Numbered from the stretch's first letter, positions 1-6,369 are shown. The stretch: 7,834 nucleotides of DNA from an uncultured Peptococcaceae bacterium (GCA_902496505.1 CABVBB010000083.1:1-7834), one strand, 5' to 3'. Translations and numbers: made by a program. The notes: generated by a model from the sequence alone, not told the origin.

Positions 1-205
1 TTAAATTTTTAATTTTCTATTTAAGCAAAGCTGTCAAATTTTATGCAAAGCGCTTAATAGTCACCTTATCTATTATAACCATAATCCACCGTTTGGGAAA
101 GATATTTTTTTGATTTTGTACCTTTTTTGTATGGAAATATGCGCTTGCCGATTAATATTCCCGCCCCATCCGCTATATCCCTGCCTCACAAACCAAAAAT
201 CCCGC
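1..205. other. AT-rich intergenic stretch at left edge
   Basis: No credible gene is visible here. The stretch is clearly more AT-rich than the rest of the window and lies beyond the terminator of the leftward ABC operon, so it probably belongs to the upstream region of a gene off the left edge. It contains a TATAAT on the minus strand (77-72), a TTGACA on the minus strand (37-32) and two GCAAAGC direct repeats (25-31 and 46-52). The two short reading frames that cross it run through the terminator and the repeat element and look accidental. Confidence 0.5.
72..100 (-). promoter_or_regulatory. Possible leftward promoter toward a gene off the left edge
   Basis: Seen on the minus strand: a perfect -10 box TATAAT at 77-72, preceded 17 nt upstream by TTTCCC at 100-95, which is a poor -35 match. 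A second -35-like TTGACA lies further downstream at 37-32 but has only AATTAA at the -10 distance. The AT-rich context fits a promoter region. The weak -35 and the absence of a visible target gene keep this tentative. Confidence 0.3.
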
Positions 206-233
206 AAAAAAACCGCCCCTAAAAAAGGAGCGG
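206..233 (-). terminator. Intrinsic terminator of the leftward ABC operon
   Basis: On the minus strand CCGCTCCT (233-226) pairs with AGGGGCGG (220-213) around a five-T loop, with one G-U pair in RNA. Seven T residues (212-206) follow directly. This is a textbook Rho-independent terminator for leftward transcription. It lies about 260 nt past the permease stop codon, so the operon transcript should carry a long 3' untranslated region. On the plus strand the G-U pair becomes a mismatch and the tail is poor, so it is mainly one-directional. Confidence 0.8.
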
Positions 234-252
234 CTTTCGTATTTTCAAGAAT

Positions 253-310
253 GGTGTTCTCCCCCACTACTACGAACCACGGTCAGGGCAGCGACCTCGC
301 CCCACGCTTT
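253..310. repeat. Direct repeat unit A (short form)
   Basis: This unit shares three blocks, in the same order, with 324-424: GGTGTTCTCCCCCACT, then CGAACCAC(G/A)GTCAGGGC, then AGCGACCTCGCCCCACGCTTT. In this copy the second and third blocks are adjacent, and there is a 4-nt insertion between the first and second blocks. The high identity argues for duplication or a dispersed family. It sits in the 3' untranslated region of the leftward operon, just before the terminator. No coding content is credible. Confidence 0.75.
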
Positions 311-323
311 ATCGGTTGAACAG

Positions 324-424
324 GGTGTTCTCCCCCACTTCGAACCACAGTCAGGGCGTCGAGAATAGATGCAGCTCTAGGCGCAGAAATGAGCAAGAAC
401 CGGAGCGACCTCGCCCCACGCTTT
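324..424. repeat. Direct repeat unit B (long form with 46-nt insert)
   Basis: This is the second copy of the block series seen at 253-310. The second and third blocks are separated here by 46 extra nt (358-403). That insert carries the left arm of a long-range inverted repeat (360-374). The clean break at both insert boundaries means that either copy A lost an internal segment or copy B gained one. The third block (CCCCAC at 414-419) can also pair with GTGGGG at 429-434 as a local hairpin. Confidence 0.75.
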
Positions 425-487
425 TCTGGTGGGGTGGGTCGTGAGGATTTTAGGAACAAAGGGCAACAACGCCCTGCGCTATTCTCG
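360..487. repeat. Long-range inverted repeat enclosing unit B's insert
   Basis: CGAGAATAG (360-368) is perfectly complementary to CTATTCTCG (479-487). Just inside, GCAG (371-374) can pair with CTGC (474-477), leaving a small 2-versus-1 nt internal loop. The right arm begins 9 nt past the permease stop on the minus strand. The enclosed 99 nt include two further small stems, GGGC/GCCC (461-464/471-474, sharing base 474 with the outer stem) and CCCCAC/GTGGGG (414-419/429-434). This is consistent with a folded 3' untranslated RNA, but no known RNA family is recognised. Confidence 0.55.
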
Positions 488-496
488 CCGTCCTGA

Positions 497-1792
497 CTAG
501 CCGTTGTCTCGTATCGCTTCGATCGGACTCAACCTCACCGCCCGATTGGCTGGATAAAATCCGGCCAAAACGCCGATGGTGATGGAGAAAACGATAGCGA
601 AAAGCACCAGCCAAGGTGGGATCAGCGATAATTGGGCACTGGCTACGCCGGTCATGCCCTGCATATAATCCGCTCCGACGACATTGAGCAGGTGGGAGAG
701 GGCAAAACTCAGTCCCAGTCCCAATATGCCGCCAAAAAGGCCGATCAGTCCGGCTTCTGTCAAGAAGAGCAGCCGGATATCGCCGAAGGTGGCGCCGATG
801 ACTTTCATGATGCCGATCTCGCGCGTCCGCTCGTAGATGGACATGATCATGGTGTTGATGATGCCGATAGCTGCCACCAAAAGGGTGATGGCACCGATGC
901 CGCCCAGCACAGCCTGGATCATTTTGGACTGATTCTCTACACCTTCCAGCTGATCAGCAATGGTATGGGCGTAATAGCCTTCCTCTGTCAATGACTGTGA
1001 TATGGCCTTACTGTACTCCACACCGCTGGTCAGGATGGTCACAGAAGAGTAGGGGCTTTTTTTGCTGCTTTTCTTCTCTTCGGCGCTCATGGTGAATTTT
1101 TGCAGCCGCTTAGCTTCATCGATAGGCATATAGGCGGAATAACTGCGGCCGCCGGATTCCAAAACGCCTACGACCTCCAGGTTGAGCTTGCGGGTCTGCT
1201 GGGTCTCGTAATTACTCACCTGAGATTTGAGCCGCTGCCCCAGCATGGACTGTGTCTTAGCCTTGATAGCATCCATGTCATAGGTGTAATTGTCCCAATA
1301 GTGTGCATCGGTGGGATCATAAAACTGATCCCCCACCTGACTGCCGACGACGATCACATTGCGGTCCCCTTCTTGCAGCAGGCGGCCGCTGGAGACTTTG
1401 AAGTTGAACTTATCCATGTTTTCTGGTGCAACGCCGTAGATCTGCAGATAGCCTTGCTCTTTGCCCCAGGTGGCTTGCGCCGACAGCTGGACCTGCGGCG
1501 ATACAGCCACGACGCCTTCCATCGTTAGGAAGCGATCCAGAGCTTTATCATCCAGAAGGACAGCAGTCTCACCGTTTTGTCCCATGTGGCCGCCGCCCTG
1601 TACTTCTACTTCATTCAAACTGCCCCACTGCTCCATCATCTGCCGCTGGCCTTCAGACAGGCCGAGCCCCAGGGAGATCATGACGATGATGGAGGTGGTG
1701 CCGATCAGCACGCCCAGTACTGTCAAAAAAGTCCTGGCTTTTCTGCGCATCAGATTTTTGTAAGCCATGGACAGAATATCCAGCTTATCCAT
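497..1792 (-). CDS. MacB/FtsX-type ABC transporter permease
   Basis: This is the inner-membrane permease subunit of a type VII (MacB/LolCDE-like) ABC system, 431 aa. An N-terminal transmembrane helix (about 18-44) follows the family-typical MRRKARTFLTVLGVLIG segment. A large extracytoplasmic MacB-PCD-like domain spans about 45-290. Three more helices follow (about 294-319, 342-365, 393-412) with the coupling motif ERTREIGIMKVIGAT (321-335) and the C-terminal GFYPANRAVRLSPIEAIR signature. Unlike E. coli MacB, the ATPase is not fused but encoded separately (3651-4433). Its ATG overlaps the end of the preceding gene by 8 nt (ATGGATAA), with a GAGGAG ribosome site inside that gene, so translational coupling is likely. 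Known relatives move lipoproteins, peptides or macrolides, or transmit mechanical force across the membrane. The substrate here is unknown. It is the last gene before a long untranslated 3' region. Confidence 0.9.
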   Translation of the reverse strand: MDKLDILSMAYKNLMRRKARTFLTVLGVLIGTTSIIVMISLGLGLSEGQRQMMEQWGSLNEVEVQGGGHMGQNGETAVLLDDKALDRFLTMEGVVAVSPQVQLSAQATWGKEQGYLQIYGVAPENMDKFNFKVSSGRLLQEGDRNVIVVGSQVGDQFYDPTDAHYWDNYTYDMDAIKAKTQSMLGQRLKSQVSNYETQQTRKLNLEVVGVLESGGRSYSAYMPIDEAKRLQKFTMSAEEKKSSKKSPYSSVTILTSGVEYSKAISQSLTEEGYYAHTIADQLEGVENQSKMIQAVLGGIGAITLLVAAIGIINTMIMSIYERTREIGIMKVIGATFGDIRLLFLTEAGLIGLFGGILGLGLSFALSHLLNVVGADYMQGMTGVASAQLSLIPPWLVLFAIVFSITIGVLAGFYPANRAVRLSPIEAIRDNG

Positions 1793-3629
1793 TCATAAGC
1801 TCCTCGTCCCGTTTTGCTCTGCGCTTATCGCGAATGATGATGATGAGCAAAACGATGATGACCGCCACCAATGCGATGGTGACGATATGGGCTTTGATTT
1901 TGGAGACAAAGCTTTCTTTGGGCGGCTCGAGCATGGACGGATCCATAGGAGGCATTTCGATGGCGGGCCCTACTTCCACCGTAAAGGGCTGTTCCAGCCG
2001 AACTTCCTGGTTGTCGGCGTCGCGATAGCTTAAGACGATATTGCCGGTGACGGTCCCTTCTTCTGAGGGGAAGAAGGAACTGGCGAAGGAATCGGAGGCT
2101 GCTGCGTCAAAGTTGCCGACGTAGTAGACATTGCTTTCTGCGTCAGGGATATCGTCGCTTTCTAAGGAGGCTTTGAAGTTGGTCAGGGCCACTTTGCCGG
2201 TATTGACGAATTCCACGTTGAAATCGATAGGCATCCCCACATTGCCGAATTCGGGGATCTGGGATTTGATGATCTCGACTTGGCTTTCCTGGGTGACAGG
2301 GATATTGATATTATCCTCGATGCTCTTGGCTTCGCCGTCTAGGGTCTCGTAATCGATCTTGACCGGCACGACATAAGTCTTGGCTTGGGCATTGGGATCG
2401 ACGTAGAGACTGATGTCTTTGCTGACGATGGATTTGCCGCCGATGGTATCGATAAAGAAGGTGTTGCTGCTGTTGACCGGCGAAAAGACGGTGCCGCCGG
2501 AAACGGTGGTGCCGGTAGCAGAATTGCTCTCGCTGGTGGGCACGGTGAGTTTGAGCGAAATATTGTTGACGGCCTCAGCATTGGTGTTTTCCAGATAAAG
2601 TCTGAGGGTCACGGTATTGCCGGCCAAGATCTTGCTGGGTTCCAGCACGTATTTGTTGATGATGACCTTGGGTTCGACGCCGCTGGTGGAAGTGCGCAGA
2701 GGCAGCGGCATATTGATGGTCTCTTCAATGGGCTTTTCCAGGCCGTTGTAATTGATGGTCAGCTTCATTTCATTGTTGCGGCGGGCGTTATTGAGCTCTA
2801 TTCCGTATGTGACGACGAAGCTGCGCCGTCCGGTGATGTCGCCCACTTTTTTGGTATTGCTCAGATCCGTGACACGGATATTCTTTTCGGTATTCTTTTC
2901 GCTGATGGGATTGCCATCCAGCATGACAGAGACGTTGCGTGCCTTGCTGTCGCTGATGTTGTCAATAGTGATGCTGGCGGTGGTCTTGGTCACGCCTGCT
3001 GTCACTTCTGGTGAAAAAGTCACGCCGCTGACCACAAAGGTGGGCTCGCTCAGTGTATAGGTGGGCTTGAGCAGGATGCTCGTGGTCACGCCAAAGGCCG
3101 GTTCGCGCTTATTGTCACCATTGCCGATATTCCAGTTGTTGCTCTTTAAAGTCAAATTGAGCTTGTAGCTGGAGCCTTCAGGCAGTTCCTTGGTCTCAGG
3201 CGAGACCTTCATGCGTATGGTGAAGACCTTGGTCTCACCGCTTTCGACACGCTCGATGCCGGATTTGTAAACGCCGTCAGTGCTGCCGATCACGCCGAAA
3301 TGGGAGAGCTCCTTGCGGTCATCCTCTTCGGTGAATTGAATGATCGGAAACATCGCTACGCCCGAACCAATATTGCGGGCAGTGACTTTGACATCGAATT
3401 CCTGGCCGACGACGATATCTTCATCGACTTCGACTTTTAAAATGCTCCACAAAGGATCCAGCCCCGTGTCAAAGGTCTTGGGCTTGGCTTCCTCGGCTTT
3501 TTCAGCCATCGTTTTTTCAGCAGGCGGCTCAGTTTCGCCGGCAGTTGTCTCTGCGGCTGCTAGTCCGGCAAAAGCCAGATTGCACAGCATCAGCAGGATC
3601 AGCCATAGTGCAACGTGTTTCTTTTTCAT
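1785..3629 (-). CDS. Secreted, membrane-anchored Ig-like repeat protein (CARDB/COG1361-type)
   Basis: The 614-aa product is predicted to be a type I membrane protein. A signal peptide (MKKK, hydrophobic core, AAA then ET, cut after about residue 26) is followed by an acidic Pro/Ala/Glu-rich spacer (27-55). About four beta-sandwich modules follow, at roughly 63-187, 195-310, 319-446 and 450-554, with recurring patterns such as 'vkvtarNiGsg', 'vtlrlyleNtna' and 'fnvefvNtGkv'. These resemble CARDB/NEW3 domains of COG1361 proteins. A Met/Pro-rich linker (555-575), one helix (581-599) and a basic tail complete it. I chose ATG at 3629 over the TTG one codon upstream because GAGGGG then lies 9 nt from it. 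Encoded between the ATPase and permease of one ABC system, it is probably an extracytoplasmic partner or extended adaptor. The function is inferred from context; substrate binding, adhesion or cell-wall contact are all possible. Confidence 0.85.
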   Translation of the reverse strand: MKKKHVALWLILLMLCNLAFAGLAAAETTAGETEPPAEKTMAEKAEEAKPKTFDTGLDPLWSILKVEVDEDIVVGQEFDVKVTARNIGSGVAMFPIIQFTEEDDRKELSHFGVIGSTDGVYKSGIERVESGETKVFTIRMKVSPETKELPEGSSYKLNLTLKSNNWNIGNGDNKREPAFGVTTSILLKPTYTLSEPTFVVSGVTFSPEVTAGVTKTTASITIDNISDSKARNVSVMLDGNPISEKNTEKNIRVTDLSNTKKVGDITGRRSFVVTYGIELNNARRNNEMKLTINYNGLEKPIEETINMPLPLRTSTSGVEPKVIINKYVLEPSKILAGNTVTLRLYLENTNAEAVNNISLKLTVPTSESNSATGTTVSGGTVFSPVNSSNTFFIDTIGGKSIVSKDISLYVDPNAQAKTYVVPVKIDYETLDGEAKSIEDNINIPVTQESQVEIIKSQIPEFGNVGMPIDFNVEFVNTGKVALTNFKASLESDDIPDAESNVYYVGNFDAAASDSFASSFFPSEEGTVTGNIVLSYRDADNQEVRLEQPFTVEVGPAIEMPPMDPSMLEPPKESFVSKIKAHIVTIALVAVIIVLLIIIIRDKRRAKRDEELMNG

Positions 3630-3650
3630 CAATCGTTTCCCCTCTCACCT

Positions 3651-4433
3651 CTAATTTGTTTTGGCTGCTTCGATCTCTGGGACAGGCTCAGCCGTTTTGG
3701 CCTGCTGGCGTTTGGCTTCTGCCTCCTTCAGAGCTTGTTCCCTGGCGGGTTCTTTGACTTCGATCTCAGTGATCTGACCGTCGCGCATATGCACGATGCG
3801 GTCAGCGTATTCGGCGACCTCCAAGTCATGGCTGACCATGATCAGGGTCTTGTCTTGTTCGCGGACGATCTCCTGCATGAAGCGCAGTATCTCGTCGGTG
3901 GTCTTGCTGTCCAGATTGCCGGTGGGTTCATCGGCAAAAATGATCTTGGGATTGGCGACCAGCGAACGGGCGATGCTGACGCGCTGCTGCTGACCGCCGC
4001 TCATTTGGTTGGGCCGGTTGTGCAGCCGTTTTTCCAAGCCCATCAAAGCCAGCATCTCTTTGGCTTTTTGGGTGCGTATCTTGCGGCTGTAGCCTTGGAT
4101 GGTCAGCGGCAGCATCACGTTTTCCAAAGCCGTGAGCGAACCGATCAGGTTGTACGACTGAAAGATGAAGCCCATCTCTTTGGCGCGAAAACGCGACATA
4201 TTTTTCTCGCTGACTTTGTTGATGCGCACGCCGTTGACGATGATATCCCCTTTGGTCGGCCGCTCCAGACCGGAAAGCATATTGAGCAGCGTGGATTTGC
4301 CGCAGCCGGACGTGCCCAAAATGGCGAGGAATTCGCCCTGCATGATCTCCAGATTGATCCCGTTCAAAGCGGTGATGATCTCCTGGCCTACCTTGTATTT
4401 CTTGATGACTTCTCGTGCCTCAATAATGGCCAA
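3651..4433 (-). CDS. LolD/MacB-type ABC transporter ATP-binding protein
   Basis: This is the cytoplasmic ATPase that powers the permease encoded at 497-1792 (260 aa). Motifs are complete: Walker A GTSGCGKST (40-48), Q-loop Gln92, signature MSGGQQQR (144-151), Walker B IIFADEP (164-170, catalytic Glu169), D-loop NLDS (173-176) and switch His202. GNLDSKTTDEI and the IFQSYNL region match the LolD/MacB/FtsE group. After the usual end near residue 224 there is an unusual tail of about 36 residues, charged and Ala/Glu/Lys/Gln-rich, that may form a helix or coiled coil. Translation starts at TTG: AAGGAGGAGA (4450-4441) lies upstream, the nearby ATG is out of frame, and the protein then starts exactly where homologues do. 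It is the first gene of the leftward operon, transcribed from the promoter at 4523-4495. Confidence 0.93.
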   Translation of the reverse strand: MAIIEAREVIKKYKVGQEIITALNGINLEIMQGEFLAILGTSGCGKSTLLNMLSGLERPTKGDIIVNGVRINKVSEKNMSRFRAKEMGFIFQSYNLIGSLTALENVMLPLTIQGYSRKIRTQKAKEMLALMGLEKRLHNRPNQMSGGQQQRVSIARSLVANPKIIFADEPTGNLDSKTTDEILRFMQEIVREQDKTLIMVSHDLEVAEYADRIVHMRDGQITEIEVKEPAREQALKEAEAKRQQAKTAEPVPEIEAAKTN

Positions 4434-4494
4434 TGCGGCATCTCCTCCTTTTCTCTCCTTGCTGTTCGGTTTATAGTAGTACAGTCATAGTTTC

Positions 4495-4523
4495 ATTCTA
4501 GGCGGAATGCTCCTGCTTGTCAA
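4495..4523 (-). promoter_or_regulatory. Sigma-A/sigma-70 promoter of the ABC operon
   Basis: On the minus strand a perfect -35 TTGACA (4523-4518), a 17-nt spacer and TAGAAT (4500-4495), one mismatch from consensus, form a strong housekeeping promoter. Transcription should begin near 4488, giving a leader of about 55 nt before the TTG start at 4433. No operator or attenuator is obvious in the leader, so expression may be largely constitutive. Confidence 0.85.
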
Positions 4524-4629
4524 TCATAGGCGGCTATTCTTTAAGATTTTGTCATTTTCTGGACGATCACGGCGCCTAGTGCCGATATGTTCCCTTTATT
4601 GGACGTGAGGCCGCGTCAAAAAGTTGGCT

Positions 4630-4664
4630 GTATTGGCTCTTGATACGCGTTTTATACAATATAC
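4630..4664. promoter_or_regulatory. Possible regulator-binding site upstream of lrgA
   Basis: GTAT (4630-4633) and ATAC (4643-4646) form a dyad separated by 9 nt. Two further ATAC copies follow at 4654-4657 and 4661-4664. The cluster ends 13 nt before the -35 box of the lrgA promoter, about 50-80 nt upstream of the predicted start of transcription. That is the usual position for activators of the LysR type, which control some cid/lrg loci. No regulator gene is in the window, so this is inference from short half-sites. Confidence 0.3.
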
Positions 4665-4677
4665 TCGCTGAGAGCAG

Positions 4678-4706
4678 TTGATTTTTTGGCGGGGCTGGAC
4701 TATGAT
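4678..4706 (+). promoter_or_regulatory. Promoter of the lrgAB operon
   Basis: TTGATT (4678-4683), a 17-nt spacer and TATGAT (4701-4706) form a good sigma-A-type promoter. Transcription should start near 4713, leaving a leader of only about 30 nt before the ATG at 4743. The earlier TTGATA (4640-4645) has no -10 at the right distance and was not chosen. The ribosome site of lrgA is weak (AAAGG, 10 nt from the ATG). Confidence 0.75.
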
Positions 4707-4742
4707 AATACGGACATTTTTATCAAGAAAGGCTGATCAGAT

Positions 4743-5120
4743 ATGCGCATCATGCTGCAGCTGGCGATCGTCTTCGCGCTGTGTTTGCTCGGCGAAGCCA
4801 TCGCTTCCGTGCTGCCCTTCCCCTTCCCAGCCAGTGTCATCAGTATGATCCTGGTTTTTTTAGTGCTGCTGCAGGGCCAGCTCAAGGTCTACCATATCCG
4901 CAAGCAAACCGATTTTCTGCTGGATAATATGGCCTTCTTCTTCATCCCTGCTGCTGTCTCCATCATGGACAATCTGAGCTATATGCAGGGCAAATTGGTC
5001 CAGATCATCCTCATCTGCTTCATCTCCACGGTGACCACCTTTTTTATCACCGCTTGGTCCGTACAGCTCACCATCAAGCTGCAAAATAAATGGAAAGGAC
5101 GGCGGACAAACCATGACTGA
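4743..5120 (+). CDS. lrgA: LrgA/CidA family membrane protein
   Basis: This small integral membrane protein (125 aa; the family is usually about 115-150 aa) is the partner of LrgB. Four hydrophobic segments are visible, at about 5-22, 30-45, 60-76 and 86-108. Family features include the LGEAIASVLPFPFPASVISM stretch (16-35), the equivalent of the 'lP.PGsviGm' motif, and LDNMAFFFIPAAVSIMD (60-76), the equivalent of the 'l..nm.lfFvPa.vgi' motif. The tail is basic and hydrophilic. LrgA/CidA proteins were first described as holin/antiholin-like regulators of murein hydrolases. Relatives in Bacillus subtilis (PftAB) and Streptococcus mutans take up pyruvate, and a plant fusion homologue transports glycolate/glycerate, so a carboxylate transport role is at least as likely. 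It overlaps lrgB by 8 nt. A start at the second Met (9 nt downstream) cannot be excluded. Confidence 0.9.
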   Translation: MRIMLQLAIVFALCLLGEAIASVLPFPFPASVISMILVFLVLLQGQLKVYHIRKQTDFLLDNMAFFFIPAAVSIMDNLSYMQGKLVQIILICFISTVTTFFITAWSVQLTIKLQNKWKGRRTNHD

Positions 5121-5802
5121 TCTCGTTTATTCCCCTTATTTCGGCGTGATCCTGAGCATCTTTGCCTTTGAATTCGGCGTCGCCGTCAGCAAGCGCGTGA
5201 CCACTCCGCTGGCCAATCCGCTGCTCATCGCTGTGCTCATCATCATCGCCGTGCTCAAACTTTTCCATATCCCCACCGAAGCCTTCAATGAAGGCGGCGA
5301 TCTGATCGCGCTCTTTTTAGCGCCCGCCACCGCTGCCTTGGCCGTACCCATCTACAAAAATCTCCAGATCCTCAAGGCCAATCTCCTGCCCATCCTAGTG
5401 GGCACCATCGTGGGTTCGGCCAGCTCTATGGGCATCATTCTGCTCCTGTGCAAGCTCTGCGGCTTTGATGCCCAAATCGAAGCGTCCCTTCTGGCCAAAT
5501 CCGTCACGACGCCTATCGCCATGGCCGTCACCGAGCAATTAGGCGGCGTGGTGCCCATCATCATTCCCGCCGTCATCTTTACCGGCATTTTGGGCTCCAT
5601 CATCACACCTGCCTTGATCAAGCTCTTCAAGATCTCCGATCCTATCGCGCAAGGCGTAGGCATCGGCACTTGCAGTCACGCCGTCGGTACCACCCGCGCC
5701 GTAGCTTTAGGCGAAGTCCAGGGCGCCATGAGCGGCATCGCCATGGGGCTGGCCGGACTGATCACCGTTTGCTTATCCTACATCTTTCTGCCGTTACTCT
5801 AA
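5113..5802 (+). CDS. lrgB: LrgB family membrane protein
   Basis: This is a polytopic membrane protein of 229 aa, the normal length for LrgB/CidB/YohK. Recognisable conserved stretches are NPLLIAVL (35-42), LAPATAALAVPIYKN (69-83), KSVTTPIAMAVTEQLGG (129-145) and the polar GIGTCSHAVGTTRA segment (183-196) followed by a Glu at 201 and a Gly-rich final helix. Several hydrophobic segments alternate with short loops. The ATG lies inside the end of lrgA, with AAAGGA upstream, so the two are translationally coupled and probably act as one complex. The role is either the classical antiholin-like control of autolysis or, as shown for PftAB-type pairs, facilitated transport of pyruvate or related hydroxy/keto acids. 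No lytSR or LysR-type regulator lies nearby. Confidence 0.93.
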   Translation: MTDLVYSPYFGVILSIFAFEFGVAVSKRVTTPLANPLLIAVLIIIAVLKLFHIPTEAFNEGGDLIALFLAPATAALAVPIYKNLQILKANLLPILVGTIVGSASSMGIILLLCKLCGFDAQIEASLLAKSVTTPIAMAVTEQLGGVVPIIIPAVIFTGILGSIITPALIKLFKISDPIAQGVGIGTCSHAVGTTRAVALGEVQGAMSGIAMGLAGLITVCLSYIFLPLL

Positions 5803-5829
5803 ACATCTGCCACAAGGAGGCTCCGTATT

Positions 5830-6369
5830 ATGGGCCTATTTCTGCAAACCCTCATCCTGCCTGACTGCACCCTGAACCAGGCACAGGACGCCCTCAAGGC
5901 AGCCGAGTCCCTGCCCGACCTAGGGCTTCAGACTGAAGACTGTCTTTATGGATCTGTTAGCAATGGTCAAGTCGTCCTGCTCAATGCGGCCTGCACGGGC
6001 TATGAAAATTTGGCGCAGGCCCTATCGGAGCATCTCCCAGGGCCAGTGCTCCTGCTTTATATCTTCGATGAAGATTTTTGGGGCTATCACTTATACGCGG
6101 ACGGCCAGGCGCTGGACGCCTTCTCCCCCATGCCCGACTATTTTGAAGAAGTGGCCGCTGACGAGCGCCGGCGCCTGGCTGGCCAAAGCGCCGTCATCGC
6201 CCGCTGTTTCCAGGTGGCGGAAGAAACCATCGCCAATTATCTCGTCCCGTGGGACGAAGCGCTCTTTTCCGCCCCCAGCAAAGCGTACCCTGATGATGAA
6301 TTTGAGCAAGGCTACTGCTGGCAGATGGCCGACTTCATGCGTAAACTCGGCTATCCTTATCCTTGGTAA
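5830..6369 (+). CDS. Uncharacterised acidic 179-aa protein linked to lrgAB
   Basis: I do not recognise this as a named family. A strong AAGGAGG (5814-5820) lies 9 nt before the ATG, and the gene follows lrgB after 27 nt, so it is probably co-transcribed. The product has no signal peptide or membrane helix, is clearly acidic and appears cytoplasmic. Its most distinctive region is residues 78-105: an acidic-aromatic run IFDEDFWGYHLYADG followed by FSPMPDYF. This resembles the 'D.D.WGY.Ly..G...d.f...PdyF' pattern I associate with small uncharacterised bacterial proteins, some in SMI1/KNR4-like or immunity-type groups. A C-terminal segment with DFMRKLGYPYPW (168-179) may be a second conserved block. 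The codons look like those of its neighbours. The function is unknown; a soluble partner or sensor for LrgAB is only a contextual guess. Confidence 0.8.
   Translation: MGLFLQTLILPDCTLNQAQDALKAAESLPDLGLQTEDCLYGSVSNGQVVLLNAACTGYENLAQALSEHLPGPVLLLYIFDEDFWGYHLYADGQALDAFSPMPDYFEEVAADERRRLAGQSAVIARCFQVAEETIANYLVPWDEALFSAPSKAYPDDEFEQGYCWQMADFMRKLGYPYPW

Larger units (their letters stand above)
4434..4742. other. Divergent intergenic region between ABC operon and lrgAB
   Basis: This 309-nt region separates two divergent operons and holds both promoters (4495-4523 leftward, 4678-4706 rightward), the ATPase ribosome site and a set of ATAC/GTAT half-sites. Two small dyads lie between the promoters: CGGC/GCCG (4570-4573/4581-4584) and GACG/CGTC near 4602-4617. 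Neither is strong enough to call a terminator. No small gene is supported. Confidence 0.7.

Noticed and set aside
73..267. Open frame of 64 codons on the minus strand
   Set aside because: It runs through repeat unit A and both arms of the intrinsic terminator, and has no convincing ribosome site. It looks like translation of structured non-coding sequence.
110..319. Open frame of 69 codons on the plus strand
   Set aside because: It crosses the AT-rich edge, the terminator and repeat unit A and shows no recognisable protein features.
334..352. tRNA T-arm-like GGTTCGAA on the minus strand in repeat unit B
   Set aside because: No acceptor, D or anticodon arms can be placed around it, and copy A changes the T-loop-like bases.
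253..424. CRISPR array or type III toxin-antitoxin RNA repeats
   Set aside because: There are only two copies, split into blocks of unequal spacing with a large insert, and no cas or toxin gene is adjacent.
206..487. Insertion sequence or MITE ending in terminal inverted repeats
   Set aside because: The 9-bp inverted pair at 360-368/479-487 is short, no target-site duplication is evident and no transposase fragment is present. A mobile origin stays possible but is not supported.
2385..3014. Plus-strand open frame of 209 codons opposite the Ig-like protein gene
   Set aside because: The opposite strand encodes a coherent secreted repeat protein. The antisense product is an accidental low-complexity Asp/Gly/Ala-rich frame.
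3615..4490. Plus-strand open frame of 291 codons opposite the ABC ATPase
   Set aside because: It is the exact shadow of a gene with all ABC motifs, it lacks a plausible family signature, and it covers the leftward promoter region only in part.
4640..4668. Alternative lrgA promoter using TTGATA at 4640
   Set aside because: At 17 nt the -10 position reads ACTCGC, and the TATACAAT-like bases lie only 9 nt away. The 4678-4706 promoter is much better.
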